A stretch of DNA of 64,000 nt from Streptomyces sp. CC228A (GTDB lineage Bacteria > Actinomycetota > Actinomycetes > Streptomycetales > Streptomycetaceae): positions 124,001 through 188,000 of the forward strand of contig NZ_JAJPUI010000006.1 in assembly GCF_021390935.1 (NCBI RefSeq). The letters run 5' to 3'. The position numbers were made by a program, and so were the translations under genes. Positions 8,445 to 16,541 of the stretch are shown piece by piece. The stretch's first letter is position 1. Each line of letters opens with the position of its first letter. Below the pieces are notes generated by a model. It saw nothing but the letters and a program-made list of their open reading frames with translations, was not told the DNA's origin and made no database searches.

Positions 8445-9579
8445 CTACTTGCGGCGCCGCAGCGCACGCCGCACGACCACCGCCGACGCCACGGCGAGGG
8501 CGGCCGGGGCCAGCCAGCGCAGCGGGTTGGACGCGGACATTGTCGCCGGGCCCGGCACGGGTGCGTACCGGCCGCGGGGCGGGGCGTGATCGACCTCCTC
8601 GGCGCTGCGGCCGATCATCGTGCGCCGGGCGTGCGCGGCTTCTGCGGGCGGCTCGCCCACCCCGTGTCGTCCGACGGGAAGTCGTCGGCGGCGAACGGGT
8701 CGAGCGAGCTGGGCGGCACGGGCGCGTCGAAGACGGCACGGGCCTCGTCGCCGCCGTCGGCACCGTCCTCGTCGGCGTCCGCCAGGCCCTCCGCTTCCGC
8801 CGGCTCCTCCACGCCCTCGGCGGCCGCCGGCCCCTCCAGGCCCGGAGCGTCCTGCGGCTCCCCGGTCTCCTCCGGGTGGCCCGCGCCGTCCGGACCGGCC
8901 GCGTCCCGCAGCGCCTCCTCCTGCGCGGCGTCCTCGGGGTGCTCCCTGCCGCCGGGGTGCTCCATCCCCTCGGCGCCCCCGGCCCCTTCCCCCTGTCCCC
9001 GGCGTGCTCCGGCTCCTCGGCGTCCCCGCCGGCCGCCGTGCCCTCGGCCTCCCCGGACGCCGCGGACCCTGCGGTCCCTCGCGCGGCGTCGGCCGCTCCG
9101 GCCGCGCCCGCCGCCTCCACGGGCTCCGCGCCCCCGGCGCGCTCCGCGGCCTCCGCCTGCTCGGCCAGGGCTTCGGCGAAACGGTCCAGCAGGCGGTGCG
9201 CCGCGACCGTCGCCGTGTCGCCCTGGGCCTCCGCGAGCCGCCCCTGCGACTCCACCGCCCCGCTGAAGGCGAGCTGCGTCCCGCCCTCCGCGGGCGCGAG
9301 CCGCACGGTCAGCGAGAGGCTCGCCCGGCCCGTGCCGCGCACCTCCTCGCCCTCCCCCTCGACGGCGTAGGACCCGTCGTCCCGGGCCGCCACGCGCAGG
9401 GCGCCCCGGTACGTGATGCTGTGCCCGCCGACGCGCACCTTGAGGCGGCCCGACAGCGGCGCGGCCGACGCCTCCGCATCCTGGTGCAACCCGGGCACGC
9501 AGGAGGCGACACGGGCTGGGTCGGCGAGCAGATCGCGGAGGGTCTGGACGGCTACCGGAACGAACACCTCATGCTCCAT
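8445..9579 (-). pseudogene. SRPBCC/CoxG-like protein gene broken by two -1 shifts
   Basis: The ATG at 9579 opens a clear SRPBCC (CO dehydrogenase subunit G-like) domain: MEHEVFVPVAVQTLRDLL, then VASCVPGL and LKVRVGGHSITYRGALRV. The reading frame is lost near 8997-9000 in a run of Cs. It resumes in the next frame as an acid-rich linker (about 8965-8665), is lost again near 8660-8663 in another C run, and resumes to the stop at 8445. The last part, with RRTMIGRSAEEVDHAPPRG and one C-terminal membrane helix plus RRALRRRK, is conserved in Streptomyces homologues as I remember them. Adding one C at each run restores a single protein of about 377 aa. Either two homopolymer sequencing errors or real decay. 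Confidence 0.75.
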
Positions 9580-9649
9580 GGGAATCGAGCCTACCCACGC
9601 ACGGCCCTTCCGTCCCCGATCCGCGCAGGCCCGGCGGACGAAGCCCGCG

Positions 9650-11242
9650 TCAGTCGCCGTACCGGGGGTGCACGAGCGTGGACGGGGGCAGCCCCGGCAC
9701 GCGGGACCGCTCCGCACGCGCGGCGCCGGCCGCCAGCGCCCCGGGCGCCGGCACGCCCCGGCTCGGTGCGCCGGGCGCCAGGCCCAGCACCGGCGGGCGG
9801 GCGCCACCGTGCCGCGCGGGTGCGGCGAGGACGAACCCGCTGCGCCCGTCGTCCGTGCCGTACGGGCGGGTCGCGAAACCCGCCGCCCGCAGCGTGGCCT
9901 CCACGGTCCAGTACGTGTGCGGGCGGTCCCGCAGGGAGCCCGCGTGCACGACGAGCCGCCCGCCTCCGGCCAGGGCGCGCGCCGCCAGGCCGTAGAACTC
10001 CTCCGAGTACAGCCTGCTGCTCGTGGTGACGCCCGGGTCCGGCAGGTCGGCGACGATCACGTCGTACGTGCCGCGGGCCTCGCCCACCGCGCCCCGCAGC
10101 CAGCGGAAGGCGTCGTCGTGGACCACGCGGACGCGCGGGTCCCGGTACGCGTGCCCGTTGAGCCGGGCCAGCGCCGGGTCGGTGCGGGCCAGCCGTACGA
10201 CCTCGGGGTCCACGTCGACCACGGTCACCGCCTCCACGTCCGCGTACCGCAGCGCCTCGCGGGCCGCCAGCCCGTCGCCGCCGCCCAGGATCAGCACGCG
10301 CCCGTGCGCGCCCCGCAGCGCCGGGTGGACGAGCGCCGGGTGGTACCGGTGCTCCGCACGGCCGCTGACCCGCAGCCGCCCGTCGAGGAACAGGCCGGGC
10401 GGGCCGTCGCGGGGGCCGGTCAGGACGATCTCCTGGACCTCGGACCGGACGGCGACCCGCACCTCGTCCCCGTACACGGCCTGGCGGGCCGCCCGCTCGA
10501 AGTCGTCGACGAGCACCGTGGCGGTGGCCAGCACCCCGACGACGGCGGCGTTGGCCGCGAGCGTCAGCAGCCGCTCGCGGCCCGTCAGTTCACGGCCGAA
10601 CAGCCACAGCACGAGCGCCGCGCCCGCCACCGCGTTCACGGCGCCGGTCACCAGCGCGCTCGTCACCTGCCCCAGCCACGGCAGCAGCAGGAAGGGGAAG
10701 GCCAGACCGCCGACCAGCGCGCCCACGTAGTCGGCGGCGAACAGGTCGGCGACGGTCCCCCCGGCGTCCTGCTCGGCACGCCGCGACACGCGCTGGATCA
10801 GCGTCATCAGCAGCGGTATCTCGGCGCCGATGAGGACCCCCACCCCGATCGAGAACCCCACCAGGGCGGACTGCGCGCCGCCGAGCCACGCGAAGCAGGC
10901 GTAGAGCGCCAGGGCGGAGCAGCCGCCGAGCAGCGCCAGCAGCGCCTCCAGCAGGGCGAAACCGACGGCGGCCCGGCAGCGCAGCCGCTTGGCGAGGAGG
11001 GATCCGGCGCCCATCGCGGAGACGAGCACGGCCAGCACGACGGACGCCTGGGTGACGGAGTCGCCGATCACATGGGCGGCGAGGGCCACGAGGACCAGTT
11101 CGTAGACCAGCCCGCAGGCGGCGCAGACGAAGACGACGGCGAGCACCAGGAAGCGGCCCGCCCGCGGACCCCCGACGGGCCCCCGGCGCCCCTCCGGGGC
11201 GCGCGGCGCCACGGAGGCGGCTGGGGCGGGCGCTTCGAGCAT
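9650..11242 (-). CDS. membrane-bound spermidine synthase-like protein
   Basis: 530 aa. The N-terminal 210 residues form about seven membrane helices of the kind fused to SpeE-like domains in many actinobacteria. The C-terminal half is a Rossmann methyltransferase-like domain with the nucleotide loop RVLILGGGDGLAAREALRY, acidic VVDVDPEVVRLAR, DDAFRWL and the polyamine-synthase-type YDVIVADLPDP. This resembles spermidine synthases, which transfer aminopropyl groups from decarboxylated S-adenosylmethionine to putrescine, but the membrane-fused group has not been shown to make spermidine. It stands 70 bp upstream of the SRPBCC gene on the same strand. Confidence 0.85.
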   Translation of the reverse strand: MLEAPAPAASVAPRAPEGRRGPVGGPRAGRFLVLAVVFVCAACGLVYELVLVALAAHVIGDSVTQASVVLAVLVSAMGAGSLLAKRLRCRAAVGFALLEALLALLGGCSALALYACFAWLGGAQSALVGFSIGVGVLIGAEIPLLMTLIQRVSRRAEQDAGGTVADLFAADYVGALVGGLAFPFLLLPWLGQVTSALVTGAVNAVAGAALVLWLFGRELTGRERLLTLAANAAVVGVLATATVLVDDFERAARQAVYGDEVRVAVRSEVQEIVLTGPRDGPPGLFLDGRLRVSGRAEHRYHPALVHPALRGAHGRVLILGGGDGLAAREALRYADVEAVTVVDVDPEVVRLARTDPALARLNGHAYRDPRVRVVHDDAFRWLRGAVGEARGTYDVIVADLPDPGVTTSSRLYSEEFYGLAARALAGGGRLVVHAGSLRDRPHTYWTVEATLRAAGFATRPYGTDDGRSGFVLAAPARHGGARPPVLGLAPGAPSRGVPAPGALAAGAARAERSRVPGLPPSTLVHPRYGD

Positions 11243-11306
11243 GCGCTAACGCTACGTCACACCCTCCGTGCCGCTAGTCACCCACAGGAGTGTTCATGGC
11301 TCCCTC

Positions 11307-11870
11307 TCACCCCAACCCCCGGGCCAGGGCGGGTGCCTGCGGCATGTGCCGCGCCGACCGCTGGGGGAAGACGCAGCCCACGCTGGTCCGGGTGACCACC
11401 AACTGCCGCTCCTGCGGATAGGCGTGCCAGGTGCGCCACCGCACCCTGCCCTCGTGGCGCTGCGCCAGCATCGCGGTGAACGCGTGCGGCGACCCCGGGA
11501 AGGTCCCGGCGAGCCCGTGCGGATGGTCGGCGACCAACGCCAGCAACTCCTGGGCCCGCCCCGCGAACGACCCGCGCGACAGGTGCTCGACCCGGGCCGC
11601 GAACTCGTACTCCCAGCCCCCGATCCGCTTCGCCACGCCCAGCGGGAGGGGGGTGCTGCTGCCGGGCATGCAGGCCACGGTCTCGGAGCAAGTGCCGTGC
11701 TGCTCCTCCAACAGGACCTGGTGGGACGCGCCCAGCAGTCTCAACTGCAGGCGCGCGCCGGACAGTTCTAGGTCGAGCACGGCGAGCGCGGGCAGCGGCT
11801 CGCGCCCCAGCGCCCAGGCCAGGTCGGCCGCGCGCGTGTCGGTGTACTCGGTCTGGAGAGTCGTGAGCAT
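11307..11870 (-). CDS. DUF2617 family protein
   Basis: 187 aa from ATG at 11870. Soluble protein with the DUF2617 pattern: LELSGARLQLRLLGASHQV, the ETVACMPG stretch, RIGGWEYEFAARV, and TWHAYPQERQLVVTRT. The family is restricted to actinobacteria and lacks a known function; the domain reads as an all-beta fold related to lipid or ligand binders, which is only an impression. It lies 64 bp upstream of the spermidine synthase-like gene on the same strand and probably shares its transcript. Its own 5' region carries the 9-bp tandem repeat. Confidence 0.85.
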   Translation of the reverse strand: MLTTLQTEYTDTRAADLAWALGREPLPALAVLDLELSGARLQLRLLGASHQVLLEEQHGTCSETVACMPGSSTPLPLGVAKRIGGWEYEFAARVEHLSRGSFAGRAQELLALVADHPHGLAGTFPGSPHAFTAMLAQRHEGRVRWRTWHAYPQERQLVVTRTSVGCVFPQRSARHMPQAPALARGLG

Positions 11871-12024
11871 GAGTCAGCTCCGCAGGCACGGTGGGAGGAA
11901 GGCAGGTGGACCGGGCGTCGTTCCGGGCGGTGCTCCGGTGCGTACGGGGGTGCCGGGTCGGGGTCCACACGAGTCCGGGGATCGACGTTCTCGGCGCTTG
12001 TCGTCGTCCTCGTCGTTTCTCGGT

Positions 12025-12087
12025 GTTCTCGTCGTTCTCGATGTTCTCGGCGTTCTCGGCGTTCTCGGCGTTCTCGGCGTTCTCGAA
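12025..12087. repeat. 9-bp tandem repeat, seven copies
   Basis: Seven consecutive copies of GTTCTCGNN; four central copies are identical (GTTCTCGGC). The 443 bp stretch between the DUF2617 gene and the small membrane protein gene at 12314 contains this array and no convincing gene: frames across the array give only low-complexity peptides. It lies about 150-220 bp upstream of the DUF2617 start. Confidence 0.85.
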
Positions 12088-12313
12088 CGTTTCGACAGCG
12101 AGGGAATCATGAACCGCGCGAGGCTCACAGCGTCTTTACCCAACTTTGCGCGGTTTCCATCCCCCCGGACGACGAGCGGTTCAACCGTTCACCATATTCC
12201 GCTTAATCGGGCGCACAAACGTTTCGGTGACGCGCGCCCGGTGCGCGGCGGGGGGGGACAGCCGCCCCGTGCCGCCGTTCCCACCCCCGCCGCCGTCGTG
12301 GGGCGCGGTGCGC

Positions 12314-12526
12314 TCAGCTGCCGCCTCCGCAGCCGCCACCCCCGCCGCAACTGCTGCCTCCACCGCAGGACGAGCCGCCGCCCCCGCAGGACGACCCGCC
12401 GTGCCCCCAGCGGCCGGAGGCCCCGCGGCGGCGTCCGCCGCCTCCCCGGCCGCCGGATCCGGCGGCCCGCGCGACCAGGATCACGAACAGCAGGAACAAC
12501 CCGCCTATGACAAGGGCCCATTCCAT
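12314..12526 (-). CDS. small membrane protein with Gly/Cys-rich tail
   Basis: 70 aa. One membrane helix at the N-terminus (residues 3-20, EWALVIGGLFLLFVILV), a short basic Gly/Arg stretch, then a tail made almost only of Gly, Ser and Cys with four Cys clusters of the SSCGGG type. The predicted topology leaves the tail on one face of the membrane. It starts 89 bp after the end of the 12616 gene on the same strand and shares its low-complexity tail style with the 13394-13813 gene, so it is probably the last gene of that operon. No known family is recognised; Gly/Cys tails of this kind also end TIGR04222 membrane proteins. Confidence 0.7.
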   Translation of the reverse strand: MEWALVIGGLFLLFVILVARAAGSGGRGGGGRRRGASGRWGHGGSSCGGGGSSCGGGSSCGGGGGCGGGS

Positions 12527-12615
12527 GGGAAATCACCATCCCCCGTGTGCGAGGGGACAGCGGGATGCCCCCGCTGCCCCGACTGCCGAATCCGATGTGA
12601 GGAAGTACTGCGCTT

Positions 12616-12981
12616 TCAGTCGGAACTCGCCCCGCATGACGAGGACGACGACGAGGAAGAGGACCAGGAAGAATACGTGCAGGAAGAGGAAGCGGACGGA
12701 GAAGAGCACGCGGACCACGACGAGGACGCACCCGCCCCGTGGGGTGAGCCGCCGCTCCCGTCGTCGTCCCCCGCACCCGGGAACGCCGTTCCGGGTACAG
12801 AGCCGTGCCGGGCCCGCCACCCGCGGCGCCGCGCCCTCGGCGGCCGGCCGCGACCGGTCGCCGCGAGCCACACGAGCAGCCCGGCCAGCGTCAGGAAGAC
12901 CGACGCCACCGCGGCGGGCAGTGCTCCCGACAGCGTGAGGGCGTCGATCACGGTGCCCCCGGCGTCAGCGCCCCCGGTCAC
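12616..12981 (-). CDS. small membrane protein with Ser/Cys-rich tail
   Basis: 121 aa from GTG at 12981, whose GTGA overlaps the stop of the preceding gene, implying coupled translation. One clear membrane helix (about residues 19-40, LPAAVASVFLTLAGLLVWLA), a basic RPPRARRRGWRAR patch, and a C-terminal region of Ser with regularly spaced Cys (ending SSSSCGASSD). Organisation is the same as that of the 13394-13813 protein, so the two look like paralogues. The frame is supported by start/stop overlap and by the similar tail, but the tail is low complexity and another frame cannot be fully excluded. Confidence 0.55.
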   Translation of the reverse strand: MTGGADAGGTVIDALTLSGALPAAVASVFLTLAGLLVWLAATGRGRPPRARRRGWRARHGSVPGTAFPGAGDDDGSGGSPHGAGASSSWSACSSPSASSSCTYSSWSSSSSSSSSCGASSD

Positions 12982-13397
12982 CGGATCTCCGTATTCCGGC
13001 CAGGCTCCGCCGGGTTCACCGCTGCCGGACCCCGGGACAGCCGTCCCCCACCCCCGGGCCCCTCGGCAAGGGGCTCCGCGAACTCCGGCTCCCGGGCGTG
13101 CCCGTTGGCTGGTTCCGGCCCTCCGGTGCCCCAGGAGAGGGACTCTTCGGACTCCGGCCCTCGGGCGTGCCCGCCGACCGGATCCGGCCCGCCGGTGGCC
13201 CAGGAGTCGGACTCCTCGGAGTCCGGCCCCTCGGCGTCCCCGCCCGCCGGTAGCGGTCCCCTGGTGTCGAGGGCGGGATCCTCGGACTCCGCTCCCCGCG
13301 TGAGCTCTTGCGTGGTCCCCCGGCTCCGTCCATGTCCCCCTCCCCGCAGGTCCGCTGTCCCCTCCCGCGCGCCGCCGCCCGGCAGGCGGCCGCTCAT
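12978..13397 (-). CDS. acidic repeat protein in the Cys-rich membrane protein operon
   Basis: 139 aa. Its ATG overlaps the stop of the upstream gene (ATGA at 13394-13397) and its own stop overlaps the next GTG (GTGA at 12978-12981), so it sits in a translationally coupled run of three. No membrane segment. The centre holds three imperfect repeats of 22-23 residues containing GPDSEESDSWATGGP and GPESEESLSWGTGGP; matching 66-69 bp repeats are visible in the DNA. The protein is strongly acidic, unlike its neighbours. The repeat region is open in several frames, so coding status rests mainly on the two overlaps. Confidence 0.5.
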   Translation of the reverse strand: MSGRLPGGGAREGTADLRGGGHGRSRGTTQELTRGAESEDPALDTRGPLPAGGDAEGPDSEESDSWATGGPDPVGGHARGPESEESLSWGTGGPEPANGHAREPEFAEPLAEGPGGGGRLSRGPAAVNPAEPGRNTEIR

Positions 13398-13813
13398 CCG
13401 CCGCCACCGCCGCAGGACGACCCGCCGCCCCCGCAGGAGCCGGACGACGACGAGGGGCTCGGCGACGAGCAGGACGAGGAAGCCCCGCACGACGAGGGCG
13501 ACGACGTGTCCGTACCGCCCTGCCGGTGCCCGTCGGACCCGTCAGGCGCCCCGGACCCACCGGTCGCGTCGCGCCCGTCCGGCACGTGCGCGGTGGCCGC
13601 CGCACCGCCGCCGGCCGCCCACCAGCCCGCCGTCGAGGAGTCCCCGGCCCGGGTCCCGGTCGCCGCCCCGGCGCGTCCACCGCGCAGCGCGGCCGCGTCC
13701 TGCCGCCGCTGGCGGGCGAAGGCCCAGACCACCGTCCCCACCGCGACGACCGCCGTCAGCGGCACCACGACCAGCACCACGACAAGGACGGTGTCCACCA
13801 CGGACTCGATCAT
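13394..13813 (-). CDS. small membrane protein with Ser/Cys then Gly/Cys tail
   Basis: 139 aa from ATG at 13813 with AGGAGGAG 4 bases upstream, a strong ribosome site. The N-terminus is one membrane helix (about residues 8-32, VVVLVVVPLTAVVAVG), then a basic turn RQRRQ, a Gly/Ala/Asp-rich linker, and a tail with Cys spaced among Ser and finally Gly (ending SCGGGGSSCGGGGG). First gene of the coupled group reading down to about 12314. Divergent from the aminotransferase gene at 14009, with 195 bp of shared promoter region between them. Function unknown. Confidence 0.72.
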   Translation of the reverse strand: MIESVVDTVLVVVLVVVPLTAVVAVGTVVWAFARQRRQDAAALRGGRAGAATGTRAGDSSTAGWWAAGGGAAATAHVPDGRDATGGSGAPDGSDGHRQGGTDTSSPSSCGASSSCSSPSPSSSSGSCGGGGSSCGGGGG

Positions 13814-14008
13814 GATGCTCCTCCTGTCTCCCGCAGGCGTGTGACGCGGGGTCCCCCGTACGCCCGTGACGGGGGGATCCCCGCGGCCCGCACCGCCCAA
13901 AGCGCACTTGAGCAACTCCAGAGGTTCGGCGGCCGGTGCGTGCGGACCGCACGGACACGCGCGGGCCCGCCCTTGAGGTGCCGCCCGGTTCGCCTCAGGA
14001 TGGCGCCC

Positions 14009-15187
14009 ATGACAAGGCAACCGCTCAGCAGCCGCCTCGCCGGGTTCGGGACCACGATCTTCGCGGAGATGTCGGCGCTGGCCGCCGCCACGGGCGCGAT
14101 CAACCTGGGCCAGGGCTTCCCGGACACGGACGGCCCCGAGGAGATCAGGGAAGCGGCCGTGCGGGCCGTACGCGAGGGCCGCGGCAACCAGTACCCGCCC
14201 GGCCCGGGCGTTCCCGAACTGCGCACCGCGATCGCCGAGCACCAGCTGCGGCGCTACGGCCTGGCCTACGACCCCGACACCGAGGTCCTCGTCACCGCGG
14301 GCGCCACGGAGGGCATCGCCGCGGCCCTGCTGGCGCTGGTCGAGCCCGGCGACGAGGTGATCGCCCTGGAGCCGTACTACGACTCGTACGCCGCCTGCAT
14401 CGCCATGGCGGGCGGCCGCCGCGTCCCGGTGACGCTGCGGCCCGACCCGGCGGCCGGGCGCTTCGTCCTCGACCTGGACGAGCTGCGGGCCGCCGTCACC
14501 GACCGCACCCGCCTCATCCTCCTCAACACCCCCCACAACCCGACCGGCACCGTGCTGACCCGCGACGAACTCGCGGCCGTCGCCGCGCTCGCCGTCGACC
14601 GGGACCTGCTCGTGGTCACCGACGAGGTGTACGAACACCTCGTCTTCGACGACGCGGAGCACGTGCCCCTCGCGGCGTTCCCGGGCATGCGGGAGCGCAC
14701 GGTCACCCTGTCATCCGGCGGGAAGACGTTCTCCCTGACCGGTTGGAAGGTGGGCTGGCTCACCGCGCCGCCCGAACTCACCGCGGCCGTGCGGACCGCG
14801 AAGCAGTTCCTCACGTTCGTGGCGTCGGGCCCGTTCCAGTACGCCATCGCCGAGGCGCTGCGCCTCCCCGACACCTACTTCGAGGACCTCAGGACGGACC
14901 TGCGGGCCAAGCGCGACATCCTCGCCGACGGGCTGCGGGCCGCCGGTTTCGAGGTGTACCTGCCGCGCGGCACGTACTTCATCACCGCCGACATCGCGGC
15001 CCTCGGCGAGAAGGACGGCCTGGCGTTCTGCCGCTCCCTCCCGGAGCGCTGCGGCGTCGTCGCCATCCCCAACCAGGTGTTCTACGACCACGCCGACGCC
15101 GGCCGCACCTTCGTCCGCCTGGCCTTCTGCAAGAAGGCCGCGGTCCTCCGGGAGGCAGCGGACCGGCTGCGGCAGCTCACCGCCTGA
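14009..15187 (+). CDS. class I/II pyridoxal phosphate-dependent aminotransferase
   Basis: 392 aa from ATG at 14009 (AGGA about 9 bases upstream); an ATG at 14000 would add three residues. Fold-type I enzyme with INLGQGFPDTDGP, AGATEGIAAALLAL, EPYYDSYAA, NTPHNPTG (PLP-contacting Asn), TDEVYEHLVF and the Schiff-base lysine in SSGGKTFSLTGWKVGW. The closest subfamily is the kynurenine/methionine aminotransferase group, also annotated as DapC-type N-succinyldiaminopimelate aminotransferase in actinobacteria. The substrate cannot be decided from sequence alone. Ends before a strong bidirectional terminator. Confidence 0.88.
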   Translation: MTRQPLSSRLAGFGTTIFAEMSALAAATGAINLGQGFPDTDGPEEIREAAVRAVREGRGNQYPPGPGVPELRTAIAEHQLRRYGLAYDPDTEVLVTAGATEGIAAALLALVEPGDEVIALEPYYDSYAACIAMAGGRRVPVTLRPDPAAGRFVLDLDELRAAVTDRTRLILLNTPHNPTGTVLTRDELAAVAALAVDRDLLVVTDEVYEHLVFDDAEHVPLAAFPGMRERTVTLSSGGKTFSLTGWKVGWLTAPPELTAAVRTAKQFLTFVASGPFQYAIAEALRLPDTYFEDLRTDLRAKRDILADGLRAAGFEVYLPRGTYFITADIAALGEKDGLAFCRSLPERCGVVAIPNQVFYDHADAGRTFVRLAFCKKAAVLREAADRLRQLTA

Positions 15188-15380
15188 CCGCACCGCCCCG
15201 GGGCGGCGAGCCACCTGCGGCGGGCCGGGACGCGGCGGACGGAACCGCGCCACCGGGCACGGACGGCAGGCACAGACGGCGCGGCACGGCCGGCAGGCAC
15301 GACCGGCGGGGTACGGCCGGCGGGAACGGCCGGCGCGGTTCCGCACCCGTCCGGCGGGGGCCGCCGCGGGCGGGAAAGGG

Positions 15381-15425
15381 CGCGGCCGGGGCGGTGACCG
15401 TCTTCCGGTCACCGCCCCGGCCGCG
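15381..15425. terminator. 20-bp stem bidirectional terminator
   Basis: Perfect 20 bp stem (15381-15400 with 15406-15425) closing a five-base loop TCTTC, between the convergent aminotransferase (+) and YbjN (-) genes. The rest of the 259 bp gap holds short CGGCAGGCAC-type repeats (about 15255-15335) and no gene. Confidence 0.85.
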
Positions 15426-15446
15426 TCACCGCGAGCCCGTACGGGC

Positions 15447-15992
15447 TCAGGCCTCGTCGCCCGGCTTCTCGTCCTCGCCGGACTCGCCGGTCTCCAGGCC
15501 GAGCTGCTCGACGAGCCACTTGTCGAACTCGATCGACGCGCGCACCCAGCTCACCGTCGACGACACGAAGTGCTCCAGGCTGACGCCCGTGCCGATCAGC
15601 ATCTGGGCCTCGCCGATGAGCCGGACGGTGGCGCCGCCCTGCTCGTCCTCGTGGAGGTGGGTGTAGACCTTGGGCCACAGGGTGCGGCGGTTCCAGTCGT
15701 CGATCGACTCGAGGATCTTCATACGGTCCTCGACCGGGTGGGGGCGGTCGTAGAAGGTCCGTACGGAGAAGACCTGCTGCTCCGCCTCACCGCGGAACAT
15801 GAAGTAGGTGCGGAACTCCTCCCACGGCGCCGCGAGGTCCCCCTCGTCGTCGACGACGTACTTCAGCTCCATCTGCTCAAGGAGCTGCTTCACCAGGTCC
15901 TGGTCGGGGACGACGGGGCCGGGGGGCGGCCCCGCGGGCTGGGGCTGCGGCTGGGCCCCGAAGTTCGGAATCGAGGACGGGTCGATGCTCAC
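15447..15992 (-). CDS. YbjN domain protein
   Basis: 181 aa from GTG at 15992; an in-frame ATG at 16025 is possible. After a Pro/Gln-rich N-terminus the YbjN domain runs through the protein: LVKQLLEQMELKYVVDDEG, FMFRGEAEQQVFSVRTFY, WNRRTLWPKVY and ATVRLIGEAQMLIGTGVS. The fold is related to type III secretion chaperones, and in bacteria these proteins are linked only loosely to stress and motility control. Acidic, cytosolic. Convergent with the aminotransferase gene and downstream of clpB on the same strand, but 550 bp of repeats lie between. Confidence 0.85.
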   Translation of the reverse strand: MSIDPSSIPNFGAQPQPQPAGPPPGPVVPDQDLVKQLLEQMELKYVVDDEGDLAAPWEEFRTYFMFRGEAEQQVFSVRTFYDRPHPVEDRMKILESIDDWNRRTLWPKVYTHLHEDEQGGATVRLIGEAQMLIGTGVSLEHFVSSTVSWVRASIEFDKWLVEQLGLETGESGEDEKPGDEA

Positions 15993-16370
15993 CGGGTGAT
16001 TTCCCTTCGTACGGATAGCCGCCATCCTCTCCCATCCCGGACCGGGGCTGGCAAGCCCATCCGAGGGCGATCCGCTGCGGGCGGACACGATCCGCCGCCC
16101 GGGTGGAGGACACCCGGGTGCGACCGCCGGACACGGCGTACGGCGGACGGGCCGGGCCGCCCCCTGGCGCCCGCTCCGTGCGGCCCGGCCGGGAAACCCG
16201 CACCCCGGGCAGCGACCCGCCCCACCCGCCCGCCAAGCGCCCGCCCCCAGCCGCTTCCCGGCGGGGCCTACGGGGACGCGGGCACGTACGGGGCGCGGCG
16301 CGGGAGCGCACGGGCGCCTGGGCGGGAGCGCGTACGGGGAGAGGGGCGAGGGCGAGGGCACGGGTGGGGG

Positions 16371-16470
16371 CGCGCGTCGGGACGCGCGTCGGGACGCAGG
16401 TCGGGGCGCGCGTCGGGGCGCGCGTCGGGGCGCGCGTCGGGGCGCAGGTCGGGGCGCAGGTCGGGGCGCT
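16371..16470. repeat. 12-bp tandem repeat array between clpB and YbjN genes
   Basis: About eight imperfect copies of a 12 bp unit (GTCGGGGCGCGC with GACGC and GCAGG variants). It lies in the 549 bp gap downstream of clpB. Either strand can be read through the array as repetitive Val/Gly/Ala or Pro/Thr peptides, but no ribosome site or conserved protein supports a gene. No terminator stem of note was seen beside it. Confidence 0.8.
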
Positions 16471-16541
16471 GTACCCGCCTCGGCGGTACGCGTCCCGGCC
16501 CCGCCCCCGTGGTACCCGCCCCGGCCGCGGGTGGCCCGCGG

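Noticed and set aside
11874..12143. 89-codon minus-strand frame across the 9-bp repeats
   Set aside because: The product is a Thr/Pro/Arg repeat from the array; no ribosome site or conserved part.
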